DNA of 64,000 nt from Candidatus Puniceispirillum sp. GTDB taxonomy: Bacteria; Pseudomonadota; Alphaproteobacteria; Puniceispirillales; Puniceispirillaceae. Location: assembly GCA_028383305.1 (NCBI GenBank), contig JAOEVD010000003.1, positions 69,442 through 133,441 on the forward strand. Reading direction: 5' to 3'. Position 1 is the stretch's first letter; each line of letters begins with the position of its first letter. The translations under genes were made by a program, and so were the position numbers. The notes beneath the pieces were generated by a model, which was given only the letters and a program-made list of their open reading frames with translations, ran no database searches and was not told where the DNA came from. Shown in pieces: positions 31,012 to 41,570 of this stretch.

Positions 31012-31222
31012 TGGCAATCGGTCGGCATTTGGCCGGGTTGCGAAATATCGTCATTTTTGGCGGGTAAGGCTTGATTTTTCGGCAGGTTGATAGTACCACA
31101 CAATCAATTCACACATGGGGGCGGCTCCCTCGCAGCAAATTCTGCGTGATGGGCCATCCGGTGAGGGCATAAGCCTTTCATTTCCCTCATGGAGGTTCAA
31201 CCGGAGAACAGGAGTAAATTTA

Positions 31223-32161
31223 ATGGCTCTCCCTACATTTACAATGCGCCAAATGCTTGAAGCAGGCGTTCATTTTGGTCACAGCACACGTCGTTGGAAC
31301 CCGAAGATGGAAACATACATCTTTGGCGAGCGTAACAAGACGCATATCCTTGATCTTCAGCAAACCCAGCCAATGCTGCATACAGCATTGAAAGCCTTGA
31401 GTGACGTCACATCACGTGGTGGCCGGGTCTTGTTTGTTGGAACAAAGCGTGCGGCGGCTGAAAAAATTGCTGAAACAGCCCAGAGTTGCGGCCAGTATTT
31501 TGTCAATCATCGCTGGCTTGGCGGTATGTTGACCAACTGGACAACCGTATCACAATCAATACGCCGCTTGCGTGATCTTGAAAGCCGTTTTGAAAGCGGT
31601 GAAATCAACCAGCTGGCCAAAAAAGAGGCGCTGCAAATCACCCGTGAGCAGGAAAAGCTTGAGCGCACGCTTGGTGGGATCAAGGAAATGGGCGGCATTC
31701 CTGATATGCTGTTTATCCTCGACACAAATAAAGAAGCTATCGCTGTTCAAGAAGCTAACCGTCTTGGCATTCCTGTTGTGGCGGTTGTTGATAGCAACGC
31801 CAATCCTGATGGTGTTGATTACCTAATTCCGGGCAATGATGACGCGATGCGCGCCATTACGTTTTATTGTGAACTTGTCCAAGCTGCGGTTCTGGATGGT
31901 TTGCAAACCGAATTGATGAAAACGGGTGGTGACGCTGGTGAAGCCCTTGAGACGCCAGTCGAGCCTGCGCTTGAAGCTGCGCCAGCCGAAGCTGCCCCAG
32001 CTGGAGCTGCACCAACCGAAGCTGCCCCAGCTGAAGCTGCGCCAGCCGAAGCTGCCCCAGCTGGAGCTGCACCAACCGAAGCTGCCCCAGCTGAAGCTGC
32101 ACTAGCCGAAGCTGCTCCAGCTGAAGCTGCACCAGCCGACGACGCGCCAGCGAGCGCCTAA
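31223..32161 (+). CDS. rpsB: 30S ribosomal protein S2 with Ala/Pro/Glu-rich C-terminal tail
   Basis: [29 protein letters not shown] at 31223 after an AGGAG-like RBS. Tail is [21 protein letters not shown]... Confidence 0.96.
   Translation: MALPTFTMRQMLEAGVHFGHSTRRWNPKMETYIFGERNKTHILDLQQTQPMLHTALKALSDVTSRGGRVLFVGTKRAAAEKIAETAQSCGQYFVNHRWLGGMLTNWTTVSQSIRRLRDLESRFESGEINQLAKKEALQITREQEKLERTLGGIKEMGGIPDMLFILDTNKEAIAVQEANRLGIPVVAVVDSNANPDGVDYLIPGNDDAMRAITFYCELVQAAVLDGLQTELMKTGGDAGEALETPVEPALEAAPAEAAPAGAAPTEAAPAEAAPAEAAPAGAAPTEAAPAEAALAEAAPAEAAPADDAPASA
31981..32100. repeat. Perfect 60-bp tandem duplication within the rpsB 3' end (15-bp AAPAE-type subrepeats)
   Basis: 31981-32040 and 32041-32100 are identical base for base; degenerate 15-bp units continue to about 32140. 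Confidence 0.98.
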
Positions 32162-32169
32162 ATCACAAT

Positions 32170-32201
32170 CCGGCCAGCAGGGCCTGCGCTCCGTTGGCCG
32201 G
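32170..32201 (+). promoter_or_regulatory. Stem-loop in the rpsB-tsf intergenic region
   Basis: CCGGCCA (32170-32176) pairs with TGGCCGG (32195-32201). Confidence 0.6.
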
Positions 32202-32217
32202 GTTTGAAACTTACGAC

Positions 32218-32235
32218 ATGGCGGTTAAACGCCAT
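32218..32235 (+). promoter_or_regulatory. Second stem-loop upstream of tsf
   Basis: ATGGCG-GTTAAA-CGCCAT, perfect 6-bp stem followed by CAATTTTGTCTTT. Confidence 0.6.
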
Positions 32236-32266
32236 CAATTTTGTCTTTGATATAAGGAACGATGAG

Positions 32267-33184
32267 ATGAGTGTGACTGCTGCTCTGGTAAAAGAACTGC
32301 GCGAGAAATCTGGCGCGGGCATGATGGATTGTAAAAAAGCCCTTGGTGAGACTGGTGGCGATATGGATGGGGCGGTTGATTGGCTGCGGAAAAAAGGTCT
32401 TGCCGCTGCTGCCAAAAAGTCGGGTCGTGTTGCGGCGGAAGGCCTTGTTGGTATTTCAGTCGCTGGCACCAAAGGTGCGGTTGTTGAACTGAACGCCGAA
32501 ACTGATTTTGTTGCGCGAAACAGTGAATTTCAGGGATTTGTATCAGCCCTTGCCAAATTGGCGTTAAGCGCGACTGATATCGACGGTCTGAAAACACTCG
32601 ATTTTCCGGGAACCGGCCGTAATGTTGCTGATGAATTGACGCAAAAGATCGCAACCATTGGCGAAAACATGTCTTTGCGCCGGATGCAGCTTCTTGAAGT
32701 TAGCAATGGTGCGGTTGTGCCTTACATGCACAATGCAACCGCGGATGGTCTTGGCCGTATCGGCGTTCTTGTTGCGTTGGAATCAACCGCTGATGAGGCG
32801 TCTCTCATCGCCCTTGGCAAACAGATTGCGATGCATATTGCCGCGACGTCACCTGCCAGCCTGTCAGTTGAAGACCTTGATGCCGATTCGGTCGCGCGCG
32901 AACGCGATGTGTTGATTGAGCAGGCCAAAGCATCTGGCAAGCCACAAGAAATTGCTGAAAAGATGGTTGAAGGCCGGATGAAGAAATATTACCAAGAAGT
33001 TGTGCTTCTTGAGCAGACTTCAGTGATCGATGGCGAAACACGCATTGCCGACGTTATTGCAAACGCTGGAAAAGATGCAGGCGCTGATATTGCGCTTGAG
33101 GCATTTGTCCGGTTTAATCTTGGTGAAGGTGTCGAGCGTGAAGACTCTGATTTTGCTGCCGAGGTTGCTGCGCAGCTTTCATAG
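32267..33184 (+). CDS. tsf: Elongation factor Ts
   Basis: [45 protein letters not shown]. Confidence 0.97.
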   Translation: MSVTAALVKELREKSGAGMMDCKKALGETGGDMDGAVDWLRKKGLAAAAKKSGRVAAEGLVGISVAGTKGAVVELNAETDFVARNSEFQGFVSALAKLALSATDIDGLKTLDFPGTGRNVADELTQKIATIGENMSLRRMQLLEVSNGAVVPYMHNATADGLGRIGVLVALESTADEASLIALGKQIAMHIAATSPASLSVEDLDADSVARERDVLIEQAKASGKPQEIAEKMVEGRMKKYYQEVVLLEQTSVIDGETRIADVIANAGKDAGADIALEAFVRFNLGEGVEREDSDFAAEVAAQLS

Positions 33185-33226
33185 ATCAGGTTAGGATACC
33201 AACCTACTAAGGGGAGTAATCTGCCA

Positions 33227-33961
33227 GTGACAAAACCGTCCAAACCTGCATCGCTACATGTCTATAGCAGGGTGATGCTAAAAATTTCTGGTGAATCGCT
33301 TATGGGAAAGCTTCCCTACGGTATTGATCCCGAAATGGTCGGAACCGTTGCACAGCAGGTCAAAGACGTTGTCGCCACAGGCGTCGAGGTGTGTCTCGTT
33401 ATTGGTGGCGGCAATATTTTCCGTGGCATGTCAGGTGCCGCTGCCGGTATGGAACGCGCCACTGGCGATTATATGGGCATGCTGGCAACCGTGATGAATG
33501 CACTTGCCATGCAAAATGCGCTTGAACAGATTGATGTTCCAGTTCGCGTCCAATCTGCCCTGACGATTAGTGCTGTGTGTGAGCCTTATATCCGCCGCCG
33601 TGCCACCCGCCATCTTGAAAAGGGACGGGTGGTTATTTTTGCGGCAGGAACTGGCAATCCGTTTTTCACCACCGACACGGCAGCGGCATTGCGCGCATCC
33701 GAGATGAATTGTCAGGCCTTGTTAAAAGGCACCAGGGTCGATGGTGTTTATTCTGATGATCCGGAAAAGAATAAAGACGCCAAACGTTTTGATCGAGTTA
33801 GCTATATGCAGGTGCTAACCGATGATTTGCGCGTGATGGACGCATCAGCCATTGCCTTGTCACGCGAAAATAATATTCCCATTCTGGTATTTTCCATTGA
33901 AACGCCCGGTGAATTTGAGCGGGTCGTTAAACATGAAGGACGATTCACCATCGTTTCTTAA
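33227..33961 (+). CDS. pyrH: UMP kinase
   Basis: [69 protein letters not shown] start. Confidence 0.97.
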   Translation: MTKPSKPASLHVYSRVMLKISGESLMGKLPYGIDPEMVGTVAQQVKDVVATGVEVCLVIGGGNIFRGMSGAAAGMERATGDYMGMLATVMNALAMQNALEQIDVPVRVQSALTISAVCEPYIRRRATRHLEKGRVVIFAAGTGNPFFTTDTAAALRASEMNCQALLKGTRVDGVYSDDPEKNKDAKRFDRVSYMQVLTDDLRVMDASAIALSRENNIPILVFSIETPGEFERVVKHEGRFTIVS

Positions 33962-34031
33962 GCTAAATTATTGATTAAAGCGGGCAAGCTCACCCGGTTA
34001 AGACCACCCGATCAAGATAAAGGATATAACC

Positions 34032-34589
34032 ATGGCAGAACTTGATATTGATGATATTCAGCGCCGCATGGACGCAAGTCTGGCAAGTCTTCAAACCGAA
34101 TTTATGGGGCTTCGGGCTGGCCGTGCGTCAACCGGGATGCTCGAGCCAATCATGGTTGATGCCTATGGGTCAAAGATGCCAATGAACCAAGTTGGAAATA
34201 TTTCAGCGCCCGAGCCTCGGCTTTTGACGGTTTCGGTTTGGGATGCTGGCATGGCATCTTCGGTTGAAAAAGCGATCCGTGAGTCTGATTTGGGCCTCAA
34301 CCCGTCAACCGAAGGCAATCTTATCCGGGTACCGATCCCTGATCTGTCAGAAGAGCGCCGAAAAGAAATGGTGAAAGTCGCCGGTCGCTATGCCGAGGCG
34401 TGTCGTGTCGCCATTCGCAACATTCGCCGCGATGGTATTGAAACCGCGCGCAAGGCCGAAAAAGAAGGGCTGATTTCCGAGGATGATCGCCATACGCAGG
34501 AAAATCAGGTTCAAAAATTAACCGATGATTTTGTCAAAAAAGTTGATGATGCACTTTCCCATAAGGAAAAAGAAATAACGCAAGTATAA
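34032..34589 (+). CDS. frr: Ribosome recycling factor
   Basis: GLRAGRASTGMLEPIMVDAYGSKMPMNQVGNISAPEPRLLTV. Confidence 0.97.
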   Translation: MAELDIDDIQRRMDASLASLQTEFMGLRAGRASTGMLEPIMVDAYGSKMPMNQVGNISAPEPRLLTVSVWDAGMASSVEKAIRESDLGLNPSTEGNLIRVPIPDLSEERRKEMVKVAGRYAEACRVAIRNIRRDGIETARKAEKEGLISEDDRHTQENQVQKLTDDFVKKVDDALSHKEKEITQV

Positions 34590-34623
34590 GTTGCGTGTGG
34601 TTTCATTTTCGAGGGGTGAGAAG

Positions 34624-35370
34624 ATGCAAAAAAATTTACATCATCTGGCAATCATAATGGATGGCAATCGTCGCTGGGCGCATGCACATGGATTTGAGGT
34701 GCTAAAAGGCCATAACCAGGGCGCGGATACGCTCGAGGCCATTAGCCGCGCCGCCATCAACCAAAAGATCGAATGGTTGACGGTATTTGCCTTCTCATCG
34801 GAAAATTGGCAGCGTCCGGCCACCGAGGTCAAAGGGCTTATGGTTCTGATGAAACGGTTTATCCTTACCCGATCAAAAGAGCTGATCGACAATAATATCC
34901 GGCTTCGAATCATTGGGCGACGCGACCGGTTCTCGGATGATCTTCAAGATGCAATTGTTGATGTCGAAAAATCTTCGGCAATGAATACAGGGCTGAACCT
35001 GACCGTTGCGCTTGATTATGGTGGGCGTCAGGATCTGACGGCGGCGGCCGCGCAAATTGCATATGAGGTTGAGTCCGGTTTGCTAAAAGCCAGTCAGGTG
35101 AATGATGATTTGCTGAAATCACGCCTTTCGACAAGAGTGTTGCCGCCGGTTGACCTGTTGATCCGAACCGGGGGCGAGCAGCGTATTTCGAATTTTCTTT
35201 TGTGGGATTTGTCATATGCCGAATTGCATTTCAGCGATCAATATTGGCCGGAATTCACCGCACAGGATTTGGCGGTTGCTGTTAGTGATTATACTAAGCG
35301 CGAGCGCCGTTTTGGTAGTAATTCAGGCAAAATTCATCAGCTTCACATGGTAAAAAGTGATCTAGCTTGA
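34624..35370 (+). CDS. uppS: Isoprenyl transferase (undecaprenyl diphosphate synthase)
   Basis: HHLAIIMDGNRRWAHAHGFEVLKGHNQGADTLEAI; FAFSSENWQRP; DLLIRTGGEQRISNFLLWDLSYAELHFSD. Confidence 0.95.
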   Translation: MQKNLHHLAIIMDGNRRWAHAHGFEVLKGHNQGADTLEAISRAAINQKIEWLTVFAFSSENWQRPATEVKGLMVLMKRFILTRSKELIDNNIRLRIIGRRDRFSDDLQDAIVDVEKSSAMNTGLNLTVALDYGGRQDLTAAAAQIAYEVESGLLKASQVNDDLLKSRLSTRVLPPVDLLIRTGGEQRISNFLLWDLSYAELHFSDQYWPEFTAQDLAVAVSDYTKRERRFGSNSGKIHQLHMVKSDLA

Positions 35371-36152
35371 CCGATTTAGCCAAATCATCAGGAACGCTGC
35401 GTCGGGTTTATGGTGCGTTGTTACTGGTTCCTGTTGTTGCGCTGGTCTGGTTTGATCAGATGGCCGCTGGTGTTGTCCTTGCCTGTCTTGGCTGTTTGAT
35501 GGCCCTTGAGATTAAATGCATTACCGGCCTGCCATTTTTTGCTGGTTTGGTTGTTCTGGCTTTGATTACCGTTCAATCCTTTCCTCATTGGATGCTCGGC
35601 ATTTCCTCAACCATGAATGTTGGTTTGTTTCTTTTGGTTGCGGGGCTTATCGTGGCATTCATCGTTGGTGTTTTTAGCAATCGTTTGGCAGGTCTGTTTG
35701 TTGGTTTGCTATGTCTTTGCTTCGCCAGTGGTGGTTTATTGTTATCCCAACCATCAGGTCATATTATGTTGGTCGCGCTTGCGGCCATCATTGCCGCTTG
35801 TGACAGTGCTGCCTATTTCGTTGGCCGCCGCCTTGGCGGGCCGAAATTATGGCCGCGTGTTAGCCCTAATAAAACCATTTCGGGCAGTATTGGCGGGCTT
35901 GTTGCGGCAATGGCAGTGACAGCTTTGGTCGCATCAATATTTGGTATTGATGATTTAACAGATGCTTTGATTATGGGTTTGTTGATTGGCGGGCTTTCGC
36001 AGGCGGGCGATCTGATGGAATCGGCGGTAAAACGCCAGCTAGATGTCAAAGATAGCGGGTCTATTCTACCCGGCCATGGCGGCTTGCTTGACCGTTTTGA
36101 TGGCTATATTTTTGTTATTCCTGCAGTCTATCTTTATATTTTTGGTTTTTAA
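35367..36152 (+). CDS. cdsA: Phosphatidate cytidylyltransferase
   Basis: C-terminal SQAGDLMESAVKRQLDVKDSGSILPGHGGLLDRFDG. TTG start overlaps uppS. Confidence 0.94.
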   Translation: MTDLAKSSGTLRRVYGALLLVPVVALVWFDQMAAGVVLACLGCLMALEIKCITGLPFFAGLVVLALITVQSFPHWMLGISSTMNVGLFLLVAGLIVAFIVGVFSNRLAGLFVGLLCLCFASGGLLLSQPSGHIMLVALAAIIAACDSAAYFVGRRLGGPKLWPRVSPNKTISGSIGGLVAAMAVTALVASIFGIDDLTDALIMGLLIGGLSQAGDLMESAVKRQLDVKDSGSILPGHGGLLDRFDGYIFVIPAVYLYIFGF

Positions 36153-36164
36153 TTGGTTTTGAAT

Positions 36165-37376
36165 ATGGCTGGCGTAAAACAAATTACCGTTTTGGGGGCA
36201 ACAGGATCAATTGGTCAAAGCAGCCTTTCCTTGGTGCGTCAGCACCCTGACCGGTTTGTGGTTCACGGATTGGTCGCTGGCAAGGATTTTAATCGTCTGG
36301 CTGCCTTGGCGCATAAATTCAAACCCAAAATCATTGGTATCCATGACCAGACAAATCTGTCAGCCCTGAAAGAATTGGTTTCAACGCTTGATTGCCAGTT
36401 GGTGGCTGGCGAGGCGGCCTGTAGCGAGATTGCGGCGATGCCTGTTGACCTAGTGATTGCCGGAATCAGCGGTCTTGCCGGATTGCCTTCGGTGATGGCG
36501 GCGGTTCGTGCTAGCCAGACAGTTGCCATTGCCAATAAGGAATCGCTGGTTTCGGCAGGCGCGGTTGTTACCCGCCAAGCCATCTTGTCAGGCGCGCATA
36601 TTTTACCGATTGATAGTGAGCATAACGCTGTTTTCCAGTGCTGGAATGGCTGGAAAGGGCATCAATCAACCGACAAGACAAATGGCAAGATGACCGAATT
36701 AAGTCATATTTGCCTTACCGCATCAGGCGGGCCATTTTTGACCTTGCCGATTGGTGAATTTGCCGCAATCACACCGGCAGCGGCGGTAAAACATCCGAAT
36801 TTTGAAATGGGACGAAAAATTTCGGTTGATAGCGCCACCATGATGAATAAAGGGCTAGAGGTTATTGAGGCGCGTTGGCTCTTTGACCTGAAGCCAAGCC
36901 AGATTGACGTTTTAATCCATCCCCAGCAAGCGGTTCATGGGCTTGTTTATTTTCGTGATGGATCAATCATTGCGCAAATGGGCGGTGCCGATATGCGAAC
37001 GCCGATTTCCTATGCTATGGCGTGGCCCGACCGGCTTGATTGGGGTCCAGAACCCCTTGATCTGGCGGCGATTGCCAATCTGACCTTCGCGCAGGTTGAT
37101 CCTGACCGGTTTCCCTGTTTCATGCTGGCGCGTCAGGCGCTTGAGGCAGGGGGGATTGCCCCCGCTGTTCTAAACGCTGCAAATGAAGTGGCGGTTGATG
37201 CCTTTTTGACTGGAAAGATTGGGTTTTTGGATATTGCCAGCATTGTCGATTCCTGCCTTTCCAAATATTTGGATGGGGATTTGACAACGATTGACGCGAT
37301 TTGCGCGATTGATCAAACCGCCCGCGAACATGCGCGGCAAATTGTTACATCGCGTTACGTTTTCAAAAATGACTAA
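36165..37376 (+). CDS. dxr: 1-deoxy-D-xylulose 5-phosphate reductoisomerase
   Basis: ITVLGATGSIGQSSLSLVRQHPDRF; IANKESLVSAG; LPIDSEHNAVFQC; MNKGLEVIEARWLF. Confidence 0.96.
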   Translation: MAGVKQITVLGATGSIGQSSLSLVRQHPDRFVVHGLVAGKDFNRLAALAHKFKPKIIGIHDQTNLSALKELVSTLDCQLVAGEAACSEIAAMPVDLVIAGISGLAGLPSVMAAVRASQTVAIANKESLVSAGAVVTRQAILSGAHILPIDSEHNAVFQCWNGWKGHQSTDKTNGKMTELSHICLTASGGPFLTLPIGEFAAITPAAAVKHPNFEMGRKISVDSATMMNKGLEVIEARWLFDLKPSQIDVLIHPQQAVHGLVYFRDGSIIAQMGGADMRTPISYAMAWPDRLDWGPEPLDLAAIANLTFAQVDPDRFPCFMLARQALEAGGIAPAVLNAANEVAVDAFLTGKIGFLDIASIVDSCLSKYLDGDLTTIDAICAIDQTAREHARQIVTSRYVFKND

Positions 37377-37442
37377 ACTGGGCTAAATTAAAATCAACGC
37401 CTAACATATGCAGTTTTGCGATCGCTCACGACAGGATGTTTT

Positions 37443-38525
37443 ATGCCCGAACTCGGCTTTACCGATCTTATTCTTGCCTTTTTATTATTAATCACGCCAG
37501 TGGTCTATTTCCATGAGCTTGGCCACTATTGGGTGGCGCGAAAAGCTGGTGTCGTGGTTGATGTGTTTTCGATTGGCTTTGGCCCTGAAATTTACGGCTG
37601 GACGGCCAAAACCGGAACAAGATGGCGCATTTCAGCCATCCCGCTTGGTGGTTATGTCAAAATGCGTGGGGATGATGATGCCGCGAGCACGCCATCTGCT
37701 GATGGGAAAGCTGTCCAGGGTAGTTTTGGCAATGCTGGACTTTACTGGCGCATGGCGATTGTCGCGGCGGGGCCGATTGCCAATTTCATTCTTGGCATTT
37801 TCCTTTTTGCTTTAGTCTATATGGCGGTTGGCAAACAAATTCTGCCAGCGGTGATTGGCGATGTGATGCCAAATATGCCGGCTGCCAGCGCGGGTCTGAA
37901 GCCGGGCGATAAAGTAATCGAAATCGACGGTGTTGGTGTTCGGGATTTTAATGATATGCGCGGGCTTGTTGTTGAAAGCCCGAATAAGGATTTACGTTTT
38001 GTCATTCTTCGTGACGGTCGTGAACGCAATTTAAACATTACACCTGCCGCGCAATTTAATAAACAATTGCAGATTGATATTGGCGTTTTGGGGGTGAAAT
38101 CACCGCCGGTTGGTGAAATTCAAAAACTCGGCCCGACAGCGGCGGTGGTGGCCGCATCGTCTGACGCATTTCATATGTCGGTGGTGATTTTGCGCAGCCT
38201 TGGCCGCGCTGTCACCGGCAATATGCAGCAGGGTGAAGTTGGTGGCCCTGTTCGGATTGCCGAAATTTCGGGTGCGGTTTTAAATCAGGGGCTTGTTCCC
38301 TTTATTTTACTAACAGCGGTTATTTCAATCAATCTTGGATTGATTAATCTGTTGCCTGTTCCGGCACTTGATGGCGGTCATCTTACCTTCTTTTTCCTCG
38401 AAGCGCTTCGCGGGAAGCCGTTGCCAATCTGGTTTCAGGCGGCATTGATGCGGGGCGGGATCGCCATTTTGATGGGGTTAACGCTGTTTCTTGTCGTTAC
38501 CGATGTGATACGTCTATTTCAGTAA
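37443..38525 (+). CDS. rseP: RIP metalloprotease RseP
   Basis: FHELGHYWVARKAGV (HExxH); PDZ domain; NLLPVPALDGGHL. Confidence 0.94.
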   Translation: MPELGFTDLILAFLLLITPVVYFHELGHYWVARKAGVVVDVFSIGFGPEIYGWTAKTGTRWRISAIPLGGYVKMRGDDDAASTPSADGKAVQGSFGNAGLYWRMAIVAAGPIANFILGIFLFALVYMAVGKQILPAVIGDVMPNMPAASAGLKPGDKVIEIDGVGVRDFNDMRGLVVESPNKDLRFVILRDGRERNLNITPAAQFNKQLQIDIGVLGVKSPPVGEIQKLGPTAAVVAASSDAFHMSVVILRSLGRAVTGNMQQGEVGGPVRIAEISGAVLNQGLVPFILLTAVISINLGLINLLPVPALDGGHLTFFFLEALRGKPLPIWFQAALMRGGIAILMGLTLFLVVTDVIRLFQ

Positions 38526-38667
38526 TGCTGGCAAAGGGGTGCGTTTCTCTTTGGTTTAAATGGTAAAATCGGCGATTAAATTGACAATTAGGTCATTGTT
38601 AGGCTTTCGCTGAACCGTCAGGCTGTTTATAGTTACCAGCTTGTCTTGCTTGAGATCGGAAAATTCA

Positions 38668-40947
38668 ATGCGTCGTCTTGATCTATGTGGTTTTATAATG
38701 GGGCTGTTCCTCGTTTTCACGACAATCCAATCCAGTGCGGCGCAGGTGTTACAAGACCCTGTTCGAATCTCCGAGATTAAGGTTGATGGAAACCGCCGTG
38801 TTGCGGCTGGTACCGTGCAATCCTATCTGCCTGTTCGGGTTGGTGATCTGACATCGCCCGGATCGTTAAGCAATGCGCTCGCCCGGCTTTACGACACCAA
38901 TTTATTTCAAGATATCAAACTGGATATGGACGGCAGCGTTCTTATTGTCCGCGTTGTTGAAAACCCGATTATTAATCGGGTGAATATTGAAGGCAATGAC
39001 GCAATTTCGGATGAGCGATTGCTTGAAATTATCGATGTGCAGCCGCGGCGCGTCTACAACCGAAAGGTCGCCATTGATGCGACACGTCAGTTGATTGACG
39101 TTTATCGTGCTGGTGGACGTTTTGCTGCTGTGATCGAACCCAAAATTATTCAGCTTGATGAAAACCGTGTTGATCTGGTGTTTGAGGTCAATGAGGGTCC
39201 ACTGATTAAAATCAACTCGATTGCATTTTCGGGCAATAAATCATTCAGCGATCAGGCATTGCGTCAGGCAATTGCCAGCCGCGAGGCGCGCTGGTGGGCG
39301 TTTCTTGCGTCCAATGATAAATATGATGAGGGGCGTCTTGATTATGATGTTCGCCTGTTGCGACAATTCTATTTATCGCGTGGCTATGCTGATATCACCG
39401 TTGATCGTGTTCGCGGCGGTCTATTGCCCGACCGCAGCGGTTTTGCAATTACCTTTCTTGTGAATGAAGGCATACGCTATCAAGTTGGCATGGTCAGCGT
39501 TGCCAGTGAAATTAGTGGCGTTGATACAGATGAATTGCAGCAAGTCATCACATTTGGCGAGGATAAATGGTATGATGTTCGGGCCCTTGAACAGGGGCTT
39601 CTTGATATTTCAAACCGGTTGGGGTCTTTCGGGTACGCATTTGTGAATGTGACGCCTGAAATAAAGACAAACCCGGAAACAGCAACATTAGACATTGCCA
39701 TCACAATTGATAAGGCACGCCGGAATTTTGTCGAGCGGATCGAATTTGTCGACAATGCGCGCACCATGGATCGTGTAATCAGACGTGAATTTGAAATTGT
39801 CGAGGGTGATGCCTACAACCAGCTAAAAATCGACCGATCTGTCCGAAATGTTAGAAATCTTGGATATTTCAGAGATGTGAAAATTGCCACCCTTCAAGGT
39901 TCAAGCTCCGAACAAACGATTACAAGAGTTACTGTCGAAGAACAATCGACCGGTGATTTTTCAATTGGCCTTGGCTATTCCTCATTGGACAAATCGAGTG
40001 TGACATTAGGCATTAACGAACGTAATTTCCTTGGCACTGGCCGCAGGGCCAGCGCGTCTATTTCAACATCGGGAACTGAAACCAATTTTAATTTAGGTCT
40101 AACTGAGCCTTATCTACTTGGACGGGATTTAACCGGCAGTTTTGATGTCTTTAACACAAAGACCAAATCGGATGAGACGACCATCAATCGAACAGGCTTT
40201 TCGTTTGGTGTTGGCTTTTCAGCGGCACGCGATGTGTTTCACCGCTTGAACTACGAGCTTAGCCAGTCCAAAACGACGGTTGCGTCGACCACAGCCACAT
40301 CAATTACCGGCGAGGCGGGGGAAACCCGTCTTCGCTCTTCACTAAACTATGTTCTGTCGAAAGACGCGAGAGACAGCCGGTTTGATCCGAATGAAGGCTA
40401 TTACTTGGAAATGGATGAAACATTGGCTGGCTTTGGCGGTGATGTTAAGTTTTTGCGAACAAAATTGTCGGCTGCCTATTACAAACCGTTATTGTTCAAA
40501 TCGGTTATTCTTGGGGTGTCTGGCAAAATCGGCTATGTTACTGGTCTTGGTGACAAGGTAACGCAATCGCAACGTTTCAATCTTGGTGGGCGTGATGTTC
40601 GCGGTTTTGGATCGGGTGGTGTTGGCCCGCGTGACACCGGATCATCTGACGCAGTTGGTGGCAACAAGATGTATGCTGGTACCTTTGAGGTGGTTTCAAA
40701 CCTTGGCCTTGATAAAGATACCGGTGTTCGCTGGACGGTCTTTACAGACTTTGGATCATTGTGGGGAACCGACTATCCATCAGGCATAACCAATCCAAAT
40801 TCGGCGAATATGCGAGTCAGTACGGGTGTTGGTGTTTTCTGGAGTACAGCCATCGGTCCATTGTCGTTTTCTTGGGCAAAGCCGCTATCAAAAATGGCGC
40901 ATGACACGCCAAAGACCTTCCAGTTCAATATTGGAACCAGGCTGTAG
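38668..40947 (+). CDS. bamA: Outer membrane protein assembly factor BamA
   Basis: POTRA repeats, surface-antigen barrel with RGFGSGGVGPRD; C-terminal FQFNIGTRL. Confidence 0.95.
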   Translation: MRRLDLCGFIMGLFLVFTTIQSSAAQVLQDPVRISEIKVDGNRRVAAGTVQSYLPVRVGDLTSPGSLSNALARLYDTNLFQDIKLDMDGSVLIVRVVENPIINRVNIEGNDAISDERLLEIIDVQPRRVYNRKVAIDATRQLIDVYRAGGRFAAVIEPKIIQLDENRVDLVFEVNEGPLIKINSIAFSGNKSFSDQALRQAIASREARWWAFLASNDKYDEGRLDYDVRLLRQFYLSRGYADITVDRVRGGLLPDRSGFAITFLVNEGIRYQVGMVSVASEISGVDTDELQQVITFGEDKWYDVRALEQGLLDISNRLGSFGYAFVNVTPEIKTNPETATLDIAITIDKARRNFVERIEFVDNARTMDRVIRREFEIVEGDAYNQLKIDRSVRNVRNLGYFRDVKIATLQGSSSEQTITRVTVEEQSTGDFSIGLGYSSLDKSSVTLGINERNFLGTGRRASASISTSGTETNFNLGLTEPYLLGRDLTGSFDVFNTKTKSDETTINRTGFSFGVGFSAARDVFHRLNYELSQSKTTVASTTATSITGEAGETRLRSSLNYVLSKDARDSRFDPNEGYYLEMDETLAGFGGDVKFLRTKLSAAYYKPLLFKSVILGVSGKIGYVTGLGDKVTQSQRFNLGGRDVRGFGSGGVGPRDTGSSDAVGGNKMYAGTFEVVSNLGLDKDTGVRWTVFTDFGSLWGTDYPSGITNPNSANMRVSTGVGVFWSTAIGPLSFSWAKPLSKMAHDTPKTFQFNIGTRL

Positions 40948-40949
40948 GC

Positions 40950-41561
40950 ATGATGAAAAAAACACGTTTCACCCCGATCAAACTGTTGGTTTGTATGATG
41001 GTTTTTATTGGTTTTGCGCCTGATAGCTTTGCGCAGACTGACGCAACCACGCCAGCAGCCGAAAAATCAATGGAGGTGAAACGGATTGCCCTTGTTGACC
41101 TAGACGGCGTTTTACGCGCCGCTGATGCCAATAACCGAGTTCGTGAGTTGCTCGATGGCCAGCGCGCAAAATTTCAAGAAGAATTTCGGGCGATTGAGGT
41201 GGATTTACAACAAAGCGAACGTGATCTTCTTGCCAAGCGCGATCTTATGGCAAAAGACGAATATGACAAGCTTGTTACCGCGTTTCAGGCGCGCGTTTCG
41301 TCAGTTCAGAAAGAAATCCAATATAAAAGACAGTCAATTGATAACGCCTATCAAAAAGCTTTGAGCGATATCCGTAAGCTTGCGATCGACGTGATTACAA
41401 AAATTGCCAGTGAACGCAAGATTGACCTGATTTTGAATCGTGATTCGAGTGTGATTTTCTTACCGCATCTGAATATTTCGGATGAGGTGTTGACACGCCT
41501 GAACGAACGCACCAAAAACGCCCGCATCGAAGTTGAAATCAAGAAGACGGTCGCGCAATAG
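40950..41561 (+). CDS. skp: OmpH/Skp-family periplasmic chaperone
   Basis: Signal peptide, coiled-coil Skp-like protein between bamA and lpxD. Confidence 0.87.
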   Translation: MMKKTRFTPIKLLVCMMVFIGFAPDSFAQTDATTPAAEKSMEVKRIALVDLDGVLRAADANNRVRELLDGQRAKFQEEFRAIEVDLQQSERDLLAKRDLMAKDEYDKLVTAFQARVSSVQKEIQYKRQSIDNAYQKALSDIRKLAIDVITKIASERKIDLILNRDSSVIFLPHLNISDEVLTRLNERTKNARIEVEIKKTVAQ

Positions 41562-41570
41562 GATATTTTC

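Noticed and set aside
31115-31222. N-terminal extension of rpsB in the ORF track
   Set aside because: The sequence [13 protein letters not shown]... is untranslated leader; the conserved S2 start [20 protein letters not shown] is at 31223.
31857-32132. Antisense ORF encoding [10 protein letters not shown] repeats
   Set aside because: It is the reverse-frame shadow of the rpsB 60-bp repeats, with no independent start context.
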